A stretch of 64,000 bases of DNA from Candidatus Helarchaeota archaeon (lineage in GTDB: Archaea > Asgardarchaeota > Lokiarchaeia > Helarchaeales > HEL-GB-A), in contig JABXJT010000001.1 of assembly GCA_013375455.1 (NCBI GenBank), forward strand, positions 1 through 64,000, in the 5' to 3' direction. The notes under the pieces are model-generated. The model ran no database searches and had not been told where the DNA came from. It saw only the letters and a program-made list of their open reading frames with translations. The stretch's first letter is position 1; each line of letters starts with the position of its first letter. The position numbers and the translations under genes are program-made. Shown one piece after another: positions 23,473-32,560 of the stretch.

Positions 23473-24338
23473 TTCTTTGTCCTCCGTACGCGTTCGATTA
23501 ATTCAATGTATTTCTCACTGAGCTCTTTTCTAGGAGTCTCCTTAAATTCACCGATAACAAATTTCCCTTTGAGATCTTCTTCAGAGAGCCCTTTTGCTTT
23601 TTCGATTGTAATTGAATTTCCTTTGATCCAATTGAAAACATCGACAGGTTCAGCCATGTCATTCTTTCGTCCAAAGTAAGTGGGGCATTGACTCACCATG
23701 TCAATGAAGCTGAATCCTTTCCATTTAATGGCTTTTTTAACTGACTTGATGAATTGCCTAGGATGTGCTGTTGTCCATCGGGCCACATATGATGCTCCTG
23801 CTGTTATTGCTAATTGAACTGCGTCAAATTCTTCTTCTAGAAAACCATAAGGTGCGGTTGTGGCGTTCATTCCAATTGGTGTAGTGGGTGCCGCTTGACC
23901 ACCTGTCATACCATAAGTATTATTATGAAGCATGATAAGAACCATGCCGATATTTCGGCGACACGCATGTACAAAATGATTCGTTCCTAATGCAAGATTA
24001 TCTCCATCTCCTGCCAAACAGATGGGCGTAACATCTGGATTCGCTAATTTAATTCCTGTAGCGACCGCTAATGTACGTCCATGAAGTGTCATCCATATAC
24101 GTCCCGGCAGTATGAGGGGAATGATACTATAGCAACCTACACCCACTATAAAGGGATATTTGGTCTCATCAAGGTTTTCATCTTTAAAGACACGATTCAT
24201 GTGCTGCCCAATCGCTCCGTAGCCACAGCCCCGACAGAATAAATGAAATGCCATTCCAAAGTTGCGTCCAGTGAAGGATACTGATTCATATGGGTGTTTA
24301 GGGTTTTCAGCCTTATACGCGGGTAATGGGGTACCCAT
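23469..24338 (-). CDS. korB: 2-oxoacid:ferredoxin oxidoreductase, beta subunit (TPP-binding)
   Basis: A 289-residue thiamine-pyrophosphate subunit. The N-terminal C-R-G-C-G-Y-G motif, the cofactor-binding G-D-G-D-N-L-A-L-G, and L-H-N-N-T-Y-G-M-T-G-G-Q are all present and canonical for Kor/Por beta subunits. It holds TPP and Mg and passes electrons to the ferredoxin-like subunit. It begins the base after korA ends. The C-terminal extension after residue 225 (GNSITIEKAKGLSEEDLKG) is typical of Kor/Vor rather than pyruvate enzymes. Confidence 0.92.
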   Translation of the reverse strand: MGTPLPAYKAENPKHPYESVSFTGRNFGMAFHLFCRGCGYGAIGQHMNRVFKDENLDETKYPFIVGVGCYSIIPLILPGRIWMTLHGRTLAVATGIKLANPDVTPICLAGDGDNLALGTNHFVHACRRNIGMVLIMLHNNTYGMTGGQAAPTTPIGMNATTAPYGFLEEEFDAVQLAITAGASYVARWTTAHPRQFIKSVKKAIKWKGFSFIDMVSQCPTYFGRKNDMAEPVDVFNWIKGNSITIEKAKGLSEEDLKGKFVIGEFKETPRKELSEKYIELIERVRRTKK

Positions 24339-25550
24339 CTAGTTCACAACCTCCTTAATTTTATCTAATAATTCTTTCGGTTCGTGTAGTCGCGAGATCA
24401 CGGGGAAAGGCGTCACTAACGTGCCGTCTTCGACTGCCGCTTCTACCCACACTAAGATTTGCCCTAAATTAATTTCTGGAACAATTAATCTCTTGACTTT
24501 TTGACTCAACTCGTTCACTGCTTTTCGTGCAAAGGGCCAAACCGTGACCAATCTGAATAAACCTGCTTTGATACCCTCCTTTCTAGCTATTTTCACTGAC
24601 CGGAGTGCCGTGCGAAAAGGGAGTCCGTATGTTATTAGGGCAACGTCCGCATCATCAGTCCAATACTCTTCAACTTTTACGATCTTTTCTTCATTATCTG
24701 TAATTTTTTTATTGATCCAATTAACCATGTTCGCTGAGACAAACTGCTCTTCAGTGGGAATGGATTGGGGCGAGTGGGTCACCGCTGGCAACCAACCCGT
24801 TGGCGGCCAATAGTCCGTGGCGATGTTGGGCGGGATGCTTATTTTGTGTTCGCCCGTTTTTCTATCAGCGAACGTGAACGGAACGTATTTTTGCCGAGGG
24901 AGCGGCTTCCCTTCATCATCATAAGCCACGTATTTCCGGGGAACGACGCGCTTTTGTATTTCGTCTAAAGGGGGCACCTTGACTTCTTCGTGGATATGTC
25001 CGAGCCACGAATCGGAAAAAATTATACTTGGAGTTCGCCATGTCTCTGCTGCATTAAAGGCTTCGATAGTCAAATCAAATAATTCTTGGCTTGAGCTGGG
25101 TGCGAATGCGATCACCTGATATTCCCCGTTTCCCCCATAATGTGCTTGGATTATATCACTATGATGGGGGAGGCTCACAATTCCTGCTCCAGGACCTGAT
25201 CGCTGGACTTCACCTACGACTATAGGCGCTTCTATTCCACCTGCCCAGGACATCGTTTCCTGCATGAGTGAGAATCCAGGTCCAGAGGTTGAAGTCATTG
25301 CTTTCAACCCACCTAGGGCTGCACCAACCACGGCTGAGATAGACCCAATTTCATCTTCCATTTGGATAAAGCGTCCGCCTACCTGTGGCAGTCGCAAACT
25401 CATCCTTTCAGGGACTTCATTTTGAGGTGTTATGGGATAGCCCGCGAAAAACCGGCAACCCGCCGCAAGAGCCCCTTCAACCATGGCAGTGTTTCCCATC
25501 CAAACATAGGAACCTGCAGGCACATCATATTCATATATATGATCTATCAT
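24339..25550 (-). CDS. korA: 2-oxoacid:ferredoxin oxidoreductase, alpha subunit
   Basis: A 403-residue alpha subunit. It contains the pyrimidine-binding signature F-F-A-G-Y-P-I-T-P-Q-N-E near residue 40, the M-E-D-E-I-G-S glutamate that activates TPP, and S-T-S-G-P-G-F-S-L-M. The C-terminal third (from about 285) is the transketolase-C-like domain, D-V-A-L-I-T-Y-G-L-P. Substrate among 2-oxoglutarate, 2-oxoisovalerate and relatives cannot be fixed by eye. korD lies 15 bases upstream. Confidence 0.92.
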   Translation of the reverse strand: MIDHIYEYDVPAGSYVWMGNTAMVEGALAAGCRFFAGYPITPQNEVPERMSLRLPQVGGRFIQMEDEIGSISAVVGAALGGLKAMTSTSGPGFSLMQETMSWAGGIEAPIVVGEVQRSGPGAGIVSLPHHSDIIQAHYGGNGEYQVIAFAPSSSQELFDLTIEAFNAAETWRTPSIIFSDSWLGHIHEEVKVPPLDEIQKRVVPRKYVAYDDEGKPLPRQKYVPFTFADRKTGEHKISIPPNIATDYWPPTGWLPAVTHSPQSIPTEEQFVSANMVNWINKKITDNEEKIVKVEEYWTDDADVALITYGLPFRTALRSVKIARKEGIKAGLFRLVTVWPFARKAVNELSQKVKRLIVPEINLGQILVWVEAAVEDGTLVTPFPVISRLHEPKELLDKIKEVVN

Positions 25551-25565
25551 TTTTTCACATCCTTC

Positions 25566-25820
25566 TTACTTTTGAACCAGTTCTTCGACTGGAACGACAT
25601 AAATGGCAAAATCTGGACAGACCAATTCACAAGATTGGCAAAAAGAACATTCAACACCCTCTTTAAATTTTGGAGGATATTGCACTTTCGTGTTCAATTC
25701 ATCAGATTTATCTAAACATTTTTTCGGACATACTTCTATGCATATATGGCATCCTCCACATCGATTTAATTGGAGGAATAATGCCTTCTGCTTTTCATCA
25801 TTTTGACACAATACTGGAAT
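25566..25820 (-). CDS. korD: 2-oxoacid:ferredoxin oxidoreductase, delta subunit (ferredoxin)
   Basis: An 8Fe ferredoxin of about 81-84 residues: C-G-G-C-H-I-C-I-E-V-C-P and C-S-F-C-Q-S-C-E-L-V-C-P, two [4Fe-4S] sites with a spacer of about 30 residues. It is the electron exit of the KorABCD complex and the first gene of the operon. The start is unusual. The first standard start is TTG at 25811, but the strong AAGGAGGT ribosome binding site (25827-25834 on the minus strand) lies 15 bases from it; an in-frame ATT at 25820 has 6-base spacing. I annotate to the ATT and treat the TTG as the alternative. Confidence 0.85.
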   Translation of the reverse strand: MPVLCQNDEKQKALFLQLNRCGGCHICIEVCPKKCLDKSDELNTKVQYPPKFKEGVECSFCQSCELVCPDFAIYVVPVEELVQK

Positions 25821-26175
25821 ATTAAAACCTCCTTATTTCGTTACTTCTCGATTCATGTTCGAGGTAACTCATGGAATCTTGAAAAAAGGATGGTAATTAA
25901 CCTAACCACTTTTTTCGTAAGGTTTTATTAAATTTTTTTCTATAACATTTCAAACAAAATCACACGAAATGGAGAAAATTACGGATCTAAAATTCAACCA
26001 GCCCCAAGGCGTTTCTTTTCATTACCTACTTCATGTTCGTAAAACGAAATCCAAAAATATAAATAGTTTAACTTCAAGCTTCGATCATTCATCACAATCT
26101 TTACGTTTTGAATTAATTTCTATGTGTGTTTCCAAACAATTGTAAATGGATGATAAATTTTAGGACTTGATTTGA
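25821..26175 (+). promoter_or_regulatory. Divergent intergenic region, kor operon / penicillin acylase
   Basis: A 355-base gap between divergent genes. On the plus strand a strong TATA box, AAAATATAAATAG (about 26054-26066), sits roughly 110 bases ahead of the acylase ATG and predicts a long leader of about 85 bases. On the minus strand an AT-rich stretch near 25920-25945 may serve korD. A 58-codon frame (25969-26145) has no ribosome binding site and overlaps the TATA box, so I do not call it. No tRNA or terminator hairpin seen. Confidence 0.5.
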
Positions 26176-28782
26176 ATGAATAAAAGACTTATTTTTGCTT
26201 CTATTAAAGAAGGCGTTGCAGCTGGCTTAACCATTGGCCTCGTTGTCATGTTAGTCATTTATAATTTAGGTGGATTACTCTCCCCAGTCGGAGGCGTATG
26301 GAACTCATCAAATCAAGCCTATTATCCCAAGTACATGGAGATACATGATTCCTCATTAGATGGTCAAGTCACTGCCTATCGCGATTTACTGGGCATTCCT
26401 CACATTTTTACGGAGTCAGAGGCGGATTTTGCATTTGCGATTGGTTATCTCCAAGCCCAGGACCGGTTGTTCTCGATTGATGTTATGCTGCGGTTTGTTC
26501 AAGGCCGGGTGGCTGAATTTCTCGGGGAGGATGGGCTTGATGTTGATATAGGATCTCGGCGCATGGGTTTCGGACGCTTAGGGCGACAGATGTGGGCTAA
26601 TTTACTAAACTCTACAAATCCTGACGCACCTGAACTCGCCTCTCTACTGTGGCGCTTTTGTGATGGGTTAAATCGTTACATCAGTGATATTTCCCCGAAT
26701 AATTTACCCATGGAATACCTGTACTTGGGGATCCAACCTGAATCTTTTGAGCCTCAAGACCTCTGTAGTTTATTTATCTTTTTTGAGTATATGCTTTCTT
26801 TCTCGGGCCACGATTTACAGATTACAAGGTTGGCCGATGGACTCACCAAAGACACGCTTTTTGAACTGATACCAATAGATCCGTATCCGTTTGAGGTGCC
26901 AATTATTCCTAATTTTACCGTTCCCGCCGATACTGGGGCCCCACTAGTGAAAGGGCCATCTGAACCGGAGGAGGACTTGTCATTAAAAGCGCTTTTAGCC
27001 GGATTAGCTTTGGAGCAGCCGGGACAACTTAAATCTTGGTATGACCAATTTGGCGGTTGTAGTAATAATTGGATAGTCAATGGATCCCTCACTACTTCTG
27101 GCTACCCCATTCTCTGTAATGATCCCCACTTAATGCTCATGGTCCCTTCAATTTGGTGGGAATTTCACTATGTAAACACGGCTACGGGCGAATCGTTGTA
27201 CGGGGTTGCGTTCCCTGGCATGCCCCTCTGTGGAATTGGTACCAACAACATGATTGCGTGGGGCGCTACAATAACCGCTATTGACTGTACCGATTATTAT
27301 GCTGAAACGCTCCGAAATGGGGATACAGAATATCTCTTTAATGACACTGAATGGCGAAAAATCGAGCAGGTGATCGAAGTAATCCACGTTAAAGGCGAAC
27401 CGGATTACGGATTGACAGTAAATTGCACCCGTCATAACTATAACCCTGCCGATGACTTTCAATGTCCTATTTATGCTTCTTATAACAATAGCGCAGTTTC
27501 AGTGAAATGGACTGGATTTGCTGCAGATCCAGGCATCATGTTTGCCTGGTGGGGAATGGCGCACGCGCGTAATGTAACGATGTTCCAGGACGCCTTACGA
27601 CACGCTACCGCCCCTGGAATTAATTTTGCGTTTGGAAGCGTTGATGGCGACATAGGAATGTTCCCCACGGCCCGCTACCCCGTTCGGAACGGTTCTGGTC
27701 AGCTTAAAGATACTGATGGGTATTTTAAAGGGATTCTCCTCCTCAACGGTTCTACGCACGAGGATGAATGGACGGGATATATTCCATTTGAATGGATCCC
27801 CCAAAAAATTAATCCTGATCAAATGTATTTGCAATCCGCAAATCAACGGACGGTGAATACATCCGAATATGACAAATACTACCTAGCATGGCAGCAAGCA
27901 GCAGGGTACCGTGGTCGATCAATTGATCGATATTTGAAAAGCGCACCACTACACAGTATCACGGTCGAAGATATGCAGCGACTTCAAGCAGATACCCTTG
28001 ATGTAGCTGCTAGCGTTTTTATTCCAGAATTACTCAGAGCAGTTAATGCAACTTATGGAAATATCGCGGATCCTCAATTAAATCAAACCGTCGAAATACT
28101 TACCGCTTGGAATTTGTCTGGTACTTACGCTGATCGCAATGAAATCGCTCCAACTATTTGGGATAGATTTCAGAAAGAATATATAGATGTGACTTTTAAA
28201 GACGAATATATAGCTGCTGGAATCCCGAACGAAATAAAACCTCAGCTAAGTACCCTAGAATACCTTACCTGCTACAATGCAACTTCTATCTGGTTCAATG
28301 ATACTCGTACCAGCCAAACGGAAAACGCCTCGGACATCATGCTTCGCGCCTTGAATGATACAATCGATTATCTTGAAAATAGATATGGCAACGACATCAA
28401 CGAGTGGGTTTGGGGTAATATTCACCAAATTGAGATTCAATACCTCGGCTTTGGTGGTTTTGGGGGCATAATCCCTGAATTCGACATCCCGAAATATCCT
28501 GCAGACGGCAATGGATGGACGATTAATGTGGCGGGAGGTCACAATGTTCATTCGGGACCGAGCATGCGGATGATCATTGACTTCAATAATCTCGCGCAGA
28601 ACGATACATATATCGGATATTTAAGCTATCCAGGCGGACAATCTGGCAATCCCCTCTCGCCACACTATCGCGATAACTTCGAATTATGGAGGAATTATCA
28701 ATACCACTCGATTCTCTTCCCGCAGTCTCTTGACGCCTATCCAACCGATTACATTGAAGCAACGGCGGTGTTTATGCCATGA
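26176..28782 (+). CDS. Membrane-anchored penicillin acylase-family Ntn hydrolase
   Basis: An 868-residue member of the penicillin/cephalosporin/aculeacin acylase family, which hydrolyses amide bonds of N-acyl compounds. Residues about 10-35 form a hydrophobic N-terminal anchor or signal (AAGLTIGLVVMLVIYNLGG), so the enzyme faces the outside. The precursor would cleave itself before Ser296 in F-G-G-C-S-N-N-W, matching the family's x-S-N-x-W nucleophile, giving an alpha chain upstream and a beta chain with N-terminal Ser downstream. Family blocks G-I-P-H-I, A-I-G-Y-L-Q-A-Q-D-R-L-F and L-C-N-D-P-H-L are present. Many N-x-S/T sequons fit glycosylation outside the cell. Natural substrate unknown. 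The next gene overlaps by 4 bases. Confidence 0.88.
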   Translation: MNKRLIFASIKEGVAAGLTIGLVVMLVIYNLGGLLSPVGGVWNSSNQAYYPKYMEIHDSSLDGQVTAYRDLLGIPHIFTESEADFAFAIGYLQAQDRLFSIDVMLRFVQGRVAEFLGEDGLDVDIGSRRMGFGRLGRQMWANLLNSTNPDAPELASLLWRFCDGLNRYISDISPNNLPMEYLYLGIQPESFEPQDLCSLFIFFEYMLSFSGHDLQITRLADGLTKDTLFELIPIDPYPFEVPIIPNFTVPADTGAPLVKGPSEPEEDLSLKALLAGLALEQPGQLKSWYDQFGGCSNNWIVNGSLTTSGYPILCNDPHLMLMVPSIWWEFHYVNTATGESLYGVAFPGMPLCGIGTNNMIAWGATITAIDCTDYYAETLRNGDTEYLFNDTEWRKIEQVIEVIHVKGEPDYGLTVNCTRHNYNPADDFQCPIYASYNNSAVSVKWTGFAADPGIMFAWWGMAHARNVTMFQDALRHATAPGINFAFGSVDGDIGMFPTARYPVRNGSGQLKDTDGYFKGILLLNGSTHEDEWTGYIPFEWIPQKINPDQMYLQSANQRTVNTSEYDKYYLAWQQAAGYRGRSIDRYLKSAPLHSITVEDMQRLQADTLDVAASVFIPELLRAVNATYGNIADPQLNQTVEILTAWNLSGTYADRNEIAPTIWDRFQKEYIDVTFKDEYIAAGIPNEIKPQLSTLEYLTCYNATSIWFNDTRTSQTENASDIMLRALNDTIDYLENRYGNDINEWVWGNIHQIEIQYLGFGGFGGIIPEFDIPKYPADGNGWTINVAGGHNVHSGPSMRMIIDFNNLAQNDTYIGYLSYPGGQSGNPLSPHYRDNFELWRNYQYHSILFPQSLDAYPTDYIEATAVFMP

Positions 28783-29276
28783 GTTTGAAAAGAAAAGCGC
28801 TCGATTCACTTGGTATCCTGAAGGATATGTTTTTAGATTTCCTAAGACTGTCACACGGCTATGCTTTAGGGATGATCTTTATAATTGGTCTTGGTTTTCT
28901 CTTTGAATTAGCTGGGTGGTGGTATTTGATGCTTTTAGCTGGTGGTCTCGGTGGTTTTTTCATGAAAAAAAATGGCCTCCTCTGTTTTGTAATGGGGTTC
29001 ATCGGGATAGCTTTTGTTTGGTCCTGCTTTTTCATTTATTTCATGATCATTGGTCCTTTATTTGAGTTTACAGTCCTCATTGGATCAATCATGGGATCCT
29101 TTCTCTCCTTTTTAGAAACAATGCCGAATCTTATTATCATAATCACCATCGTAATTGGCGGCATGCTTGGCGGCTTAGGCGCCATGAATGGAACATTTAT
29201 AGCAAAAATTATTTATTATAAAGAAGAACCGAAGGAAGGAGCAAAACTCAAAGCCAAAAAACTTCCTGATAAATAA
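28779..29276 (+). CDS. Small integral membrane protein coupled to the acylase
   Basis: A 165-residue membrane protein with four hydrophobic segments (roughly 25-45, 46-62, 65-92 and 115-142), the last being I-I-I-I-T-I-V-I-G-G-M-L-G-G. It overlaps the acylase stop by ATGA, so it is translationally coupled and may help export, anchor or partner it. The basic C-terminal tail (about residues 150-165) is encoded by the first copy of a 64-base tandem duplication that also contains the stop codon. No family recognised. Confidence 0.68.
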   Translation: MSLKRKALDSLGILKDMFLDFLRLSHGYALGMIFIIGLGFLFELAGWWYLMLLAGGLGGFFMKKNGLLCFVMGFIGIAFVWSCFFIYFMIIGPLFEFTVLIGSIMGSFLSFLETMPNLIIIITIVIGGMLGGLGAMNGTFIAKIIYYKEEPKEGAKLKAKKLPDK

Positions 29277-29343
29277 ACGTTATAAAGAAGAACCGAAGGA
29301 AGGAATAAAACTCAAAGCCAAAAAACTTCCTGGTAAATAAACG
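29216..29343 (+). repeat. 64-base tandem duplication spanning a stop codon
   Basis: Bases 29216-29279 and 29280-29343 are two adjacent copies of one 64-base unit (TTATAAAGAAGAACCGAAGG...AAATAAACG), differing at only three positions (two adjacent to AAGGA and one in CCTGRTAAA). The first copy ends the membrane-protein gene; the second is an untranslated echo between that stop and the transporter start. Sixty-four is not a multiple of three, so the copy does not extend the reading frame. Confidence 0.95.
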
Positions 29344-29358
29344 TTAGGTGCATTATTG

Positions 29359-30678
29359 ATGGAGAGATCTGAACTAATTAAATTGTCCATGGGATCAATC
29401 GGAATGACGCTAAGTTATAACGTCCTGACGATGAATTTACAAGACTACTTCAGAAAAACTGCCTTTTCGGGAAGTCCAGATCCTTGGCTCCTTGCATATC
29501 TCGTATTTACGATTGCATTTGGGGCAGGTGCCTTAACTTTTCTTTTCGCAGGATGGCTCTCTGATAGGACTTATACCCGCTGGGGCAAGAGACGCCCTTA
29601 TTTTTTATTTGCCATCCCTGGTGCTATCGCGCTTTTTTTATTAGGATTTAACTATGTGCCATTGCCAGTTGCTTCCGCATTTATCCTTCTTTCTTGCTTG
29701 GCAATGGTTTATACTATCACCTACAGGCTCATGTACACCTCATATTTTGCCCTTTATCAAGATCTCACGAAACCTGAAGATAGGGTTAAAGCGACGATTA
29801 CATTTAATCTATTTGGCCTCGTTGGAATTGTGGTAGCAATTGTCATTCCTCTTGCAGAAAATTCCAACACCAATTACATTTTCGTAACGCTTATCTGTGG
29901 TGTTGTTTACATTGCAACGGTCATATTCGCTTTAGTCTTCGGTCCAAGGGAGAAATTAGAAGAAATTCAGAAAGAACGTGCACAAAAGATAGAAAACCCT
30001 AGTATATTAAGTTCAATTCACGAAACTTTTAAAGATAAAACCTTTAAAAATTATGCGTTTTCTTCCTTTTTCGCTGCTTTCAGTTATTCAATGGTCATGT
30101 TTATTCTAAAACCCTTTCTTGAATGGAAAACAGAGCTACGTCCCAATCCAATTCCAATTCCTTTTTTCATACTTCTCGGAAGTCTCCTCCCTGTTGCACT
30201 TTTAATATTTTATTTCTGCAGTTACGGTGCAAAACGATGGGGAAAACGAACTTTCTTCGGTCGTACATTAATGGTAGGCTTCCTTACCTTTCCTATCCTC
30301 ATCTTCTTATCCAATCAAGGGAGCGATATTTCTCTCATAATCCAATTATACATTGTCTCAATCGCTATTTTGTTCGTCATAGTAACTGTCTTAAGTCTAC
30401 AAAATGCAATCTTGATGGACATCACTCCCAAGGGTAAAGAAGCAACTTATTCTGGGGTCTTCTTCTTTGTAACAGTACTCCCATTTCCTCTTTCCGCCAC
30501 TCTTGCTGGAGTATTTCTCTCCGTATTCGATTACGACGTCGCTGGTTTTTGGCGTGGTGTTCCTACTGAGGGCGGCGACTTCGCCTATGGGCTTATTGCG
30601 TTAATTATGGCAATTTCGCTCTTTATTAGTTGGCTATTTTTACGACGCGTCAAGTATGAGGAAGTAAAGGAACGATAA
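29359..30678 (+). CDS. GPH-family sugar:cation symporter-like MFS transporter
   Basis: A 439-residue membrane protein with about 12 hydrophobic spans. The loop between spans 2 and 3 reads G-W-L-S-D-R-T-Y-T-R-W-G-K-R-R-P-Y, the hallmark of the glycoside-pentoside-hexuronide (GPH) family and related MFS carriers. It would import sugars or glycosides with a cation. I start at the ATG at 29359, just after a TTG in the same frame, because AGGTG lies 8 bases upstream. It follows the acylase pair and precedes an EamA transporter and a GH3 glycosidase; a sugar-uptake role alongside that glycosidase is plausible. The central cytoplasmic loop (about 195-230) is basic and acidic mixed. Confidence 0.85.
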   Translation: MERSELIKLSMGSIGMTLSYNVLTMNLQDYFRKTAFSGSPDPWLLAYLVFTIAFGAGALTFLFAGWLSDRTYTRWGKRRPYFLFAIPGAIALFLLGFNYVPLPVASAFILLSCLAMVYTITYRLMYTSYFALYQDLTKPEDRVKATITFNLFGLVGIVVAIVIPLAENSNTNYIFVTLICGVVYIATVIFALVFGPREKLEEIQKERAQKIENPSILSSIHETFKDKTFKNYAFSSFFAAFSYSMVMFILKPFLEWKTELRPNPIPIPFFILLGSLLPVALLIFYFCSYGAKRWGKRTFFGRTLMVGFLTFPILIFLSNQGSDISLIIQLYIVSIAILFVIVTVLSLQNAILMDITPKGKEATYSGVFFFVTVLPFPLSATLAGVFLSVFDYDVAGFWRGVPTEGGDFAYGLIALIMAISLFISWLFLRRVKYEEVKER

Positions 30679-30696
30679 GGATCTTCGAGTTGTAAG

Positions 30697-31626
30697 ATGT
30701 CATCCCCATCTGCTACCTCTAAAAAAGGAGTTCTCGCCGTTATTGCAGCTGGAATCACCTGGGGCACCTCCTTCTTACTCATTGATAACACCGTTGACCA
30801 ATTGAATCTAGTCTATGCAGGTGCAGGATATGCTATCAGCTTATTTTATCGGCTTTTTTTTGCCTTTCTCTCATCGCTCCTTGTATTCATCGTCCTCAAC
30901 GTAAAAATGCTCAAGTCGCGGCTCTTCTACTTTAAACGCAAGAACGTGTACATCCTTACACTTTTAAACGTGGGCGGGTATTTTTTCCAATTTTTAGGGG
31001 CAGCGTTCACCGAATCGGCCAAGCTAGCGCTACTAGTGAATGCAAACATAATTCTCGTGCCAATATTATCGTATTTGTGGTTGCGTGAGTCAATGAACTA
31101 TAAAAAAATTAGTGGAATGGTAATTGGGATATTAGGATTGTTTCTAGTTACAACTGGAGGATTTTTTATTACCTTAATGGAGGGGGAATTAATGGGAAAT
31201 CTCATTAGTATGTGCGGAGGTCTCTGCTGGGCTGTATACATCGTGTTAAGCAGAAAAGTATTGGCTCAAAAGGATACTGAGTACACGCCACTCAATTTAT
31301 CGCTTACCACTACAGTTCTATCATTCGTATTTTTAATCCCTTTATTTTTTATTTATTATGTTCCCTTCACTTCTGCTCTATCACTCGCCTCATTTCCATG
31401 GTGGGAATTAATCTATTTGGGGATTGTTTGCACTACTATTGCATATGCATTTTATTATATCGGCGTAAAATCAGTTAGCGCCACAAAGACGGCCTATATT
31501 CTCCTATTAGAAACTGTTATAGGCGTCTTTTTGGGTATTTTCGTGGGTGCTGAAATATTTACCATATTTACCGCAATAGGAGCGGGTTTTGTTTTCTCAT
31601 CAATCATCATTATTAATATTTCTTAG
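30697..31626 (+). CDS. EamA/DMT-family transporter
   Basis: A 309-residue protein with ten hydrophobic spans in two repeats of five, as in the drug/metabolite transporter superfamily: A-A-G-I-T-W-G-T-S-F-L-L begins repeat 1 and G-G-L-C-W-A-V-Y-I-V begins repeat 2, with a conserved E-A-E-like end (V-G-A-E-I-F-T). It would export or import a small metabolite; the substrate is unknown. It lies 18 bases after the GPH transporter in the same direction. Its TAG stop overlaps the TAA of the convergent neighbour (shared bases TTAG, 31623-31626). Confidence 0.82.
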   Translation: MSSPSATSKKGVLAVIAAGITWGTSFLLIDNTVDQLNLVYAGAGYAISLFYRLFFAFLSSLLVFIVLNVKMLKSRLFYFKRKNVYILTLLNVGGYFFQFLGAAFTESAKLALLVNANIILVPILSYLWLRESMNYKKISGMVIGILGLFLVTTGGFFITLMEGELMGNLISMCGGLCWAVYIVLSRKVLAQKDTEYTPLNLSLTTTVLSFVFLIPLFFIYYVPFTSALSLASFPWWELIYLGIVCTTIAYAFYYIGVKSVSATKTAYILLLETVIGVFLGIFVGAEIFTIFTAIGAGFVFSSIIIINIS

Positions 31627-32447
31627 ATTTCTTTTGAATTCTCAGGTTCTCCTCCTGCGGAGAATGCGGTAAGAAGAATAACCCCAAACACGATTATAAT
31701 AATGCCCACCCATTGCAGGGGAACAACGGGCTCTCTAAAGAGAAAAATCGCAAAGATAGTGGGGAGTGTGATGCTCATCGAGGTGAAGCTGGGAACAACA
31801 ATCACGGCATCTGCCTTTATGAAGGCAATATTTGTCATTATAAGTGTAGCCCCTGCGAATAAAAACATTATGAAAGTATGGAACTCAAAACCTGGCATCC
31901 AAGAAATTCGCTTGGTAAGAGTTTGAAAACACATGAATGCACCAGCAAAACTCCCAAGAATTACCCCTACGGCGCGCCAGTTACTCAACTTAGTATATAA
32001 CGTTAGAAGTAAGAAAATTCCCATTACCACACTGAGAAAGATAATGAACAACGTGTTATCAAAGTAGAGAGGAATTTCTTCTGGACTCGGCATGAAAATC
32101 GTTGTTAGGACCAATCCAACTAAGATGAAAATGATACCATAGGTTTTAATGCGATCAATTGATTCTTTCAGAACAAAATATGAGAAAAAACATAGAATTA
32201 TGAGTCCCAATCCCTCCATTGGGGCAATAACCGAAATTAAGGCAAACTTTAAAGCTACCCAATGAATGAATAGAAAAGACCCAGTCAAACACAAACCAGC
32301 TATCCATATCCATATATTCTTCCCCTTCTCTCCGAGTGTAGTTGCTTTTTTCTGATAACCAACTATAGCGTATTTTTGCAAACCTTTACCTAAATACAAA
32401 CAGGCAAATGCTATAATTCCTAATATTATTCCTAAAAAGGTTGACAT
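31623..32447 (-). CDS. DMT/EamA-like (NIPA-type) membrane transporter
   Basis: About 274 residues with nine or ten hydrophobic spans. The opening M-S-T-F-L-G-I-I-L-G-I-I-A-F-A-C-L-Y-L-G-K-G-L-Q-K and the A-P-M-E-G-L-G block recall NIPA-type magnesium transporters of the DMT superfamily. The C-terminal motif P-T-I-F-A-I-F-L-F-R-E-P-V-V-P-L-Q-W-V-G is typical of the last two EamA helices. I prefer the ATG at 32447 over the longer frame from 32492 because AGGGTG lies 8 bases upstream. It converges on, and overlaps by four bases, the other DMT gene. Confidence 0.75.
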   Translation of the reverse strand: MSTFLGIILGIIAFACLYLGKGLQKYAIVGYQKKATTLGEKGKNIWIWIAGLCLTGSFLFIHWVALKFALISVIAPMEGLGLIILCFFSYFVLKESIDRIKTYGIIFILVGLVLTTIFMPSPEEIPLYFDNTLFIIFLSVVMGIFLLLTLYTKLSNWRAVGVILGSFAGAFMCFQTLTKRISWMPGFEFHTFIMFLFAGATLIMTNIAFIKADAVIVVPSFTSMSITLPTIFAIFLFREPVVPLQWVGIIIIVFGVILLTAFSAGGEPENSKEI

Positions 32448-32560
32448 CCAATTGCACCCTTGAGAGTATTCATTACCAAATGTTATAAACACTAATTTTA
32501 ATCATTTTATATTTGATTACGAGAAATTGTAAAACTGGTAAATTATAGGGTGATGTTTCA

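Noticed and set aside
25969..26145. A 58-codon frame between korD and the acylase gene
   Set aside because: It has no ribosome binding site, low-complexity Ser-rich sequence and overlaps the TATA box of the acylase gene.
31623..31626. Overlapping stop codons (TTAG) of two convergent transporters
   Set aside because: Neat, but convergent four-base stop overlaps are common in compact genomes and need no special explanation.
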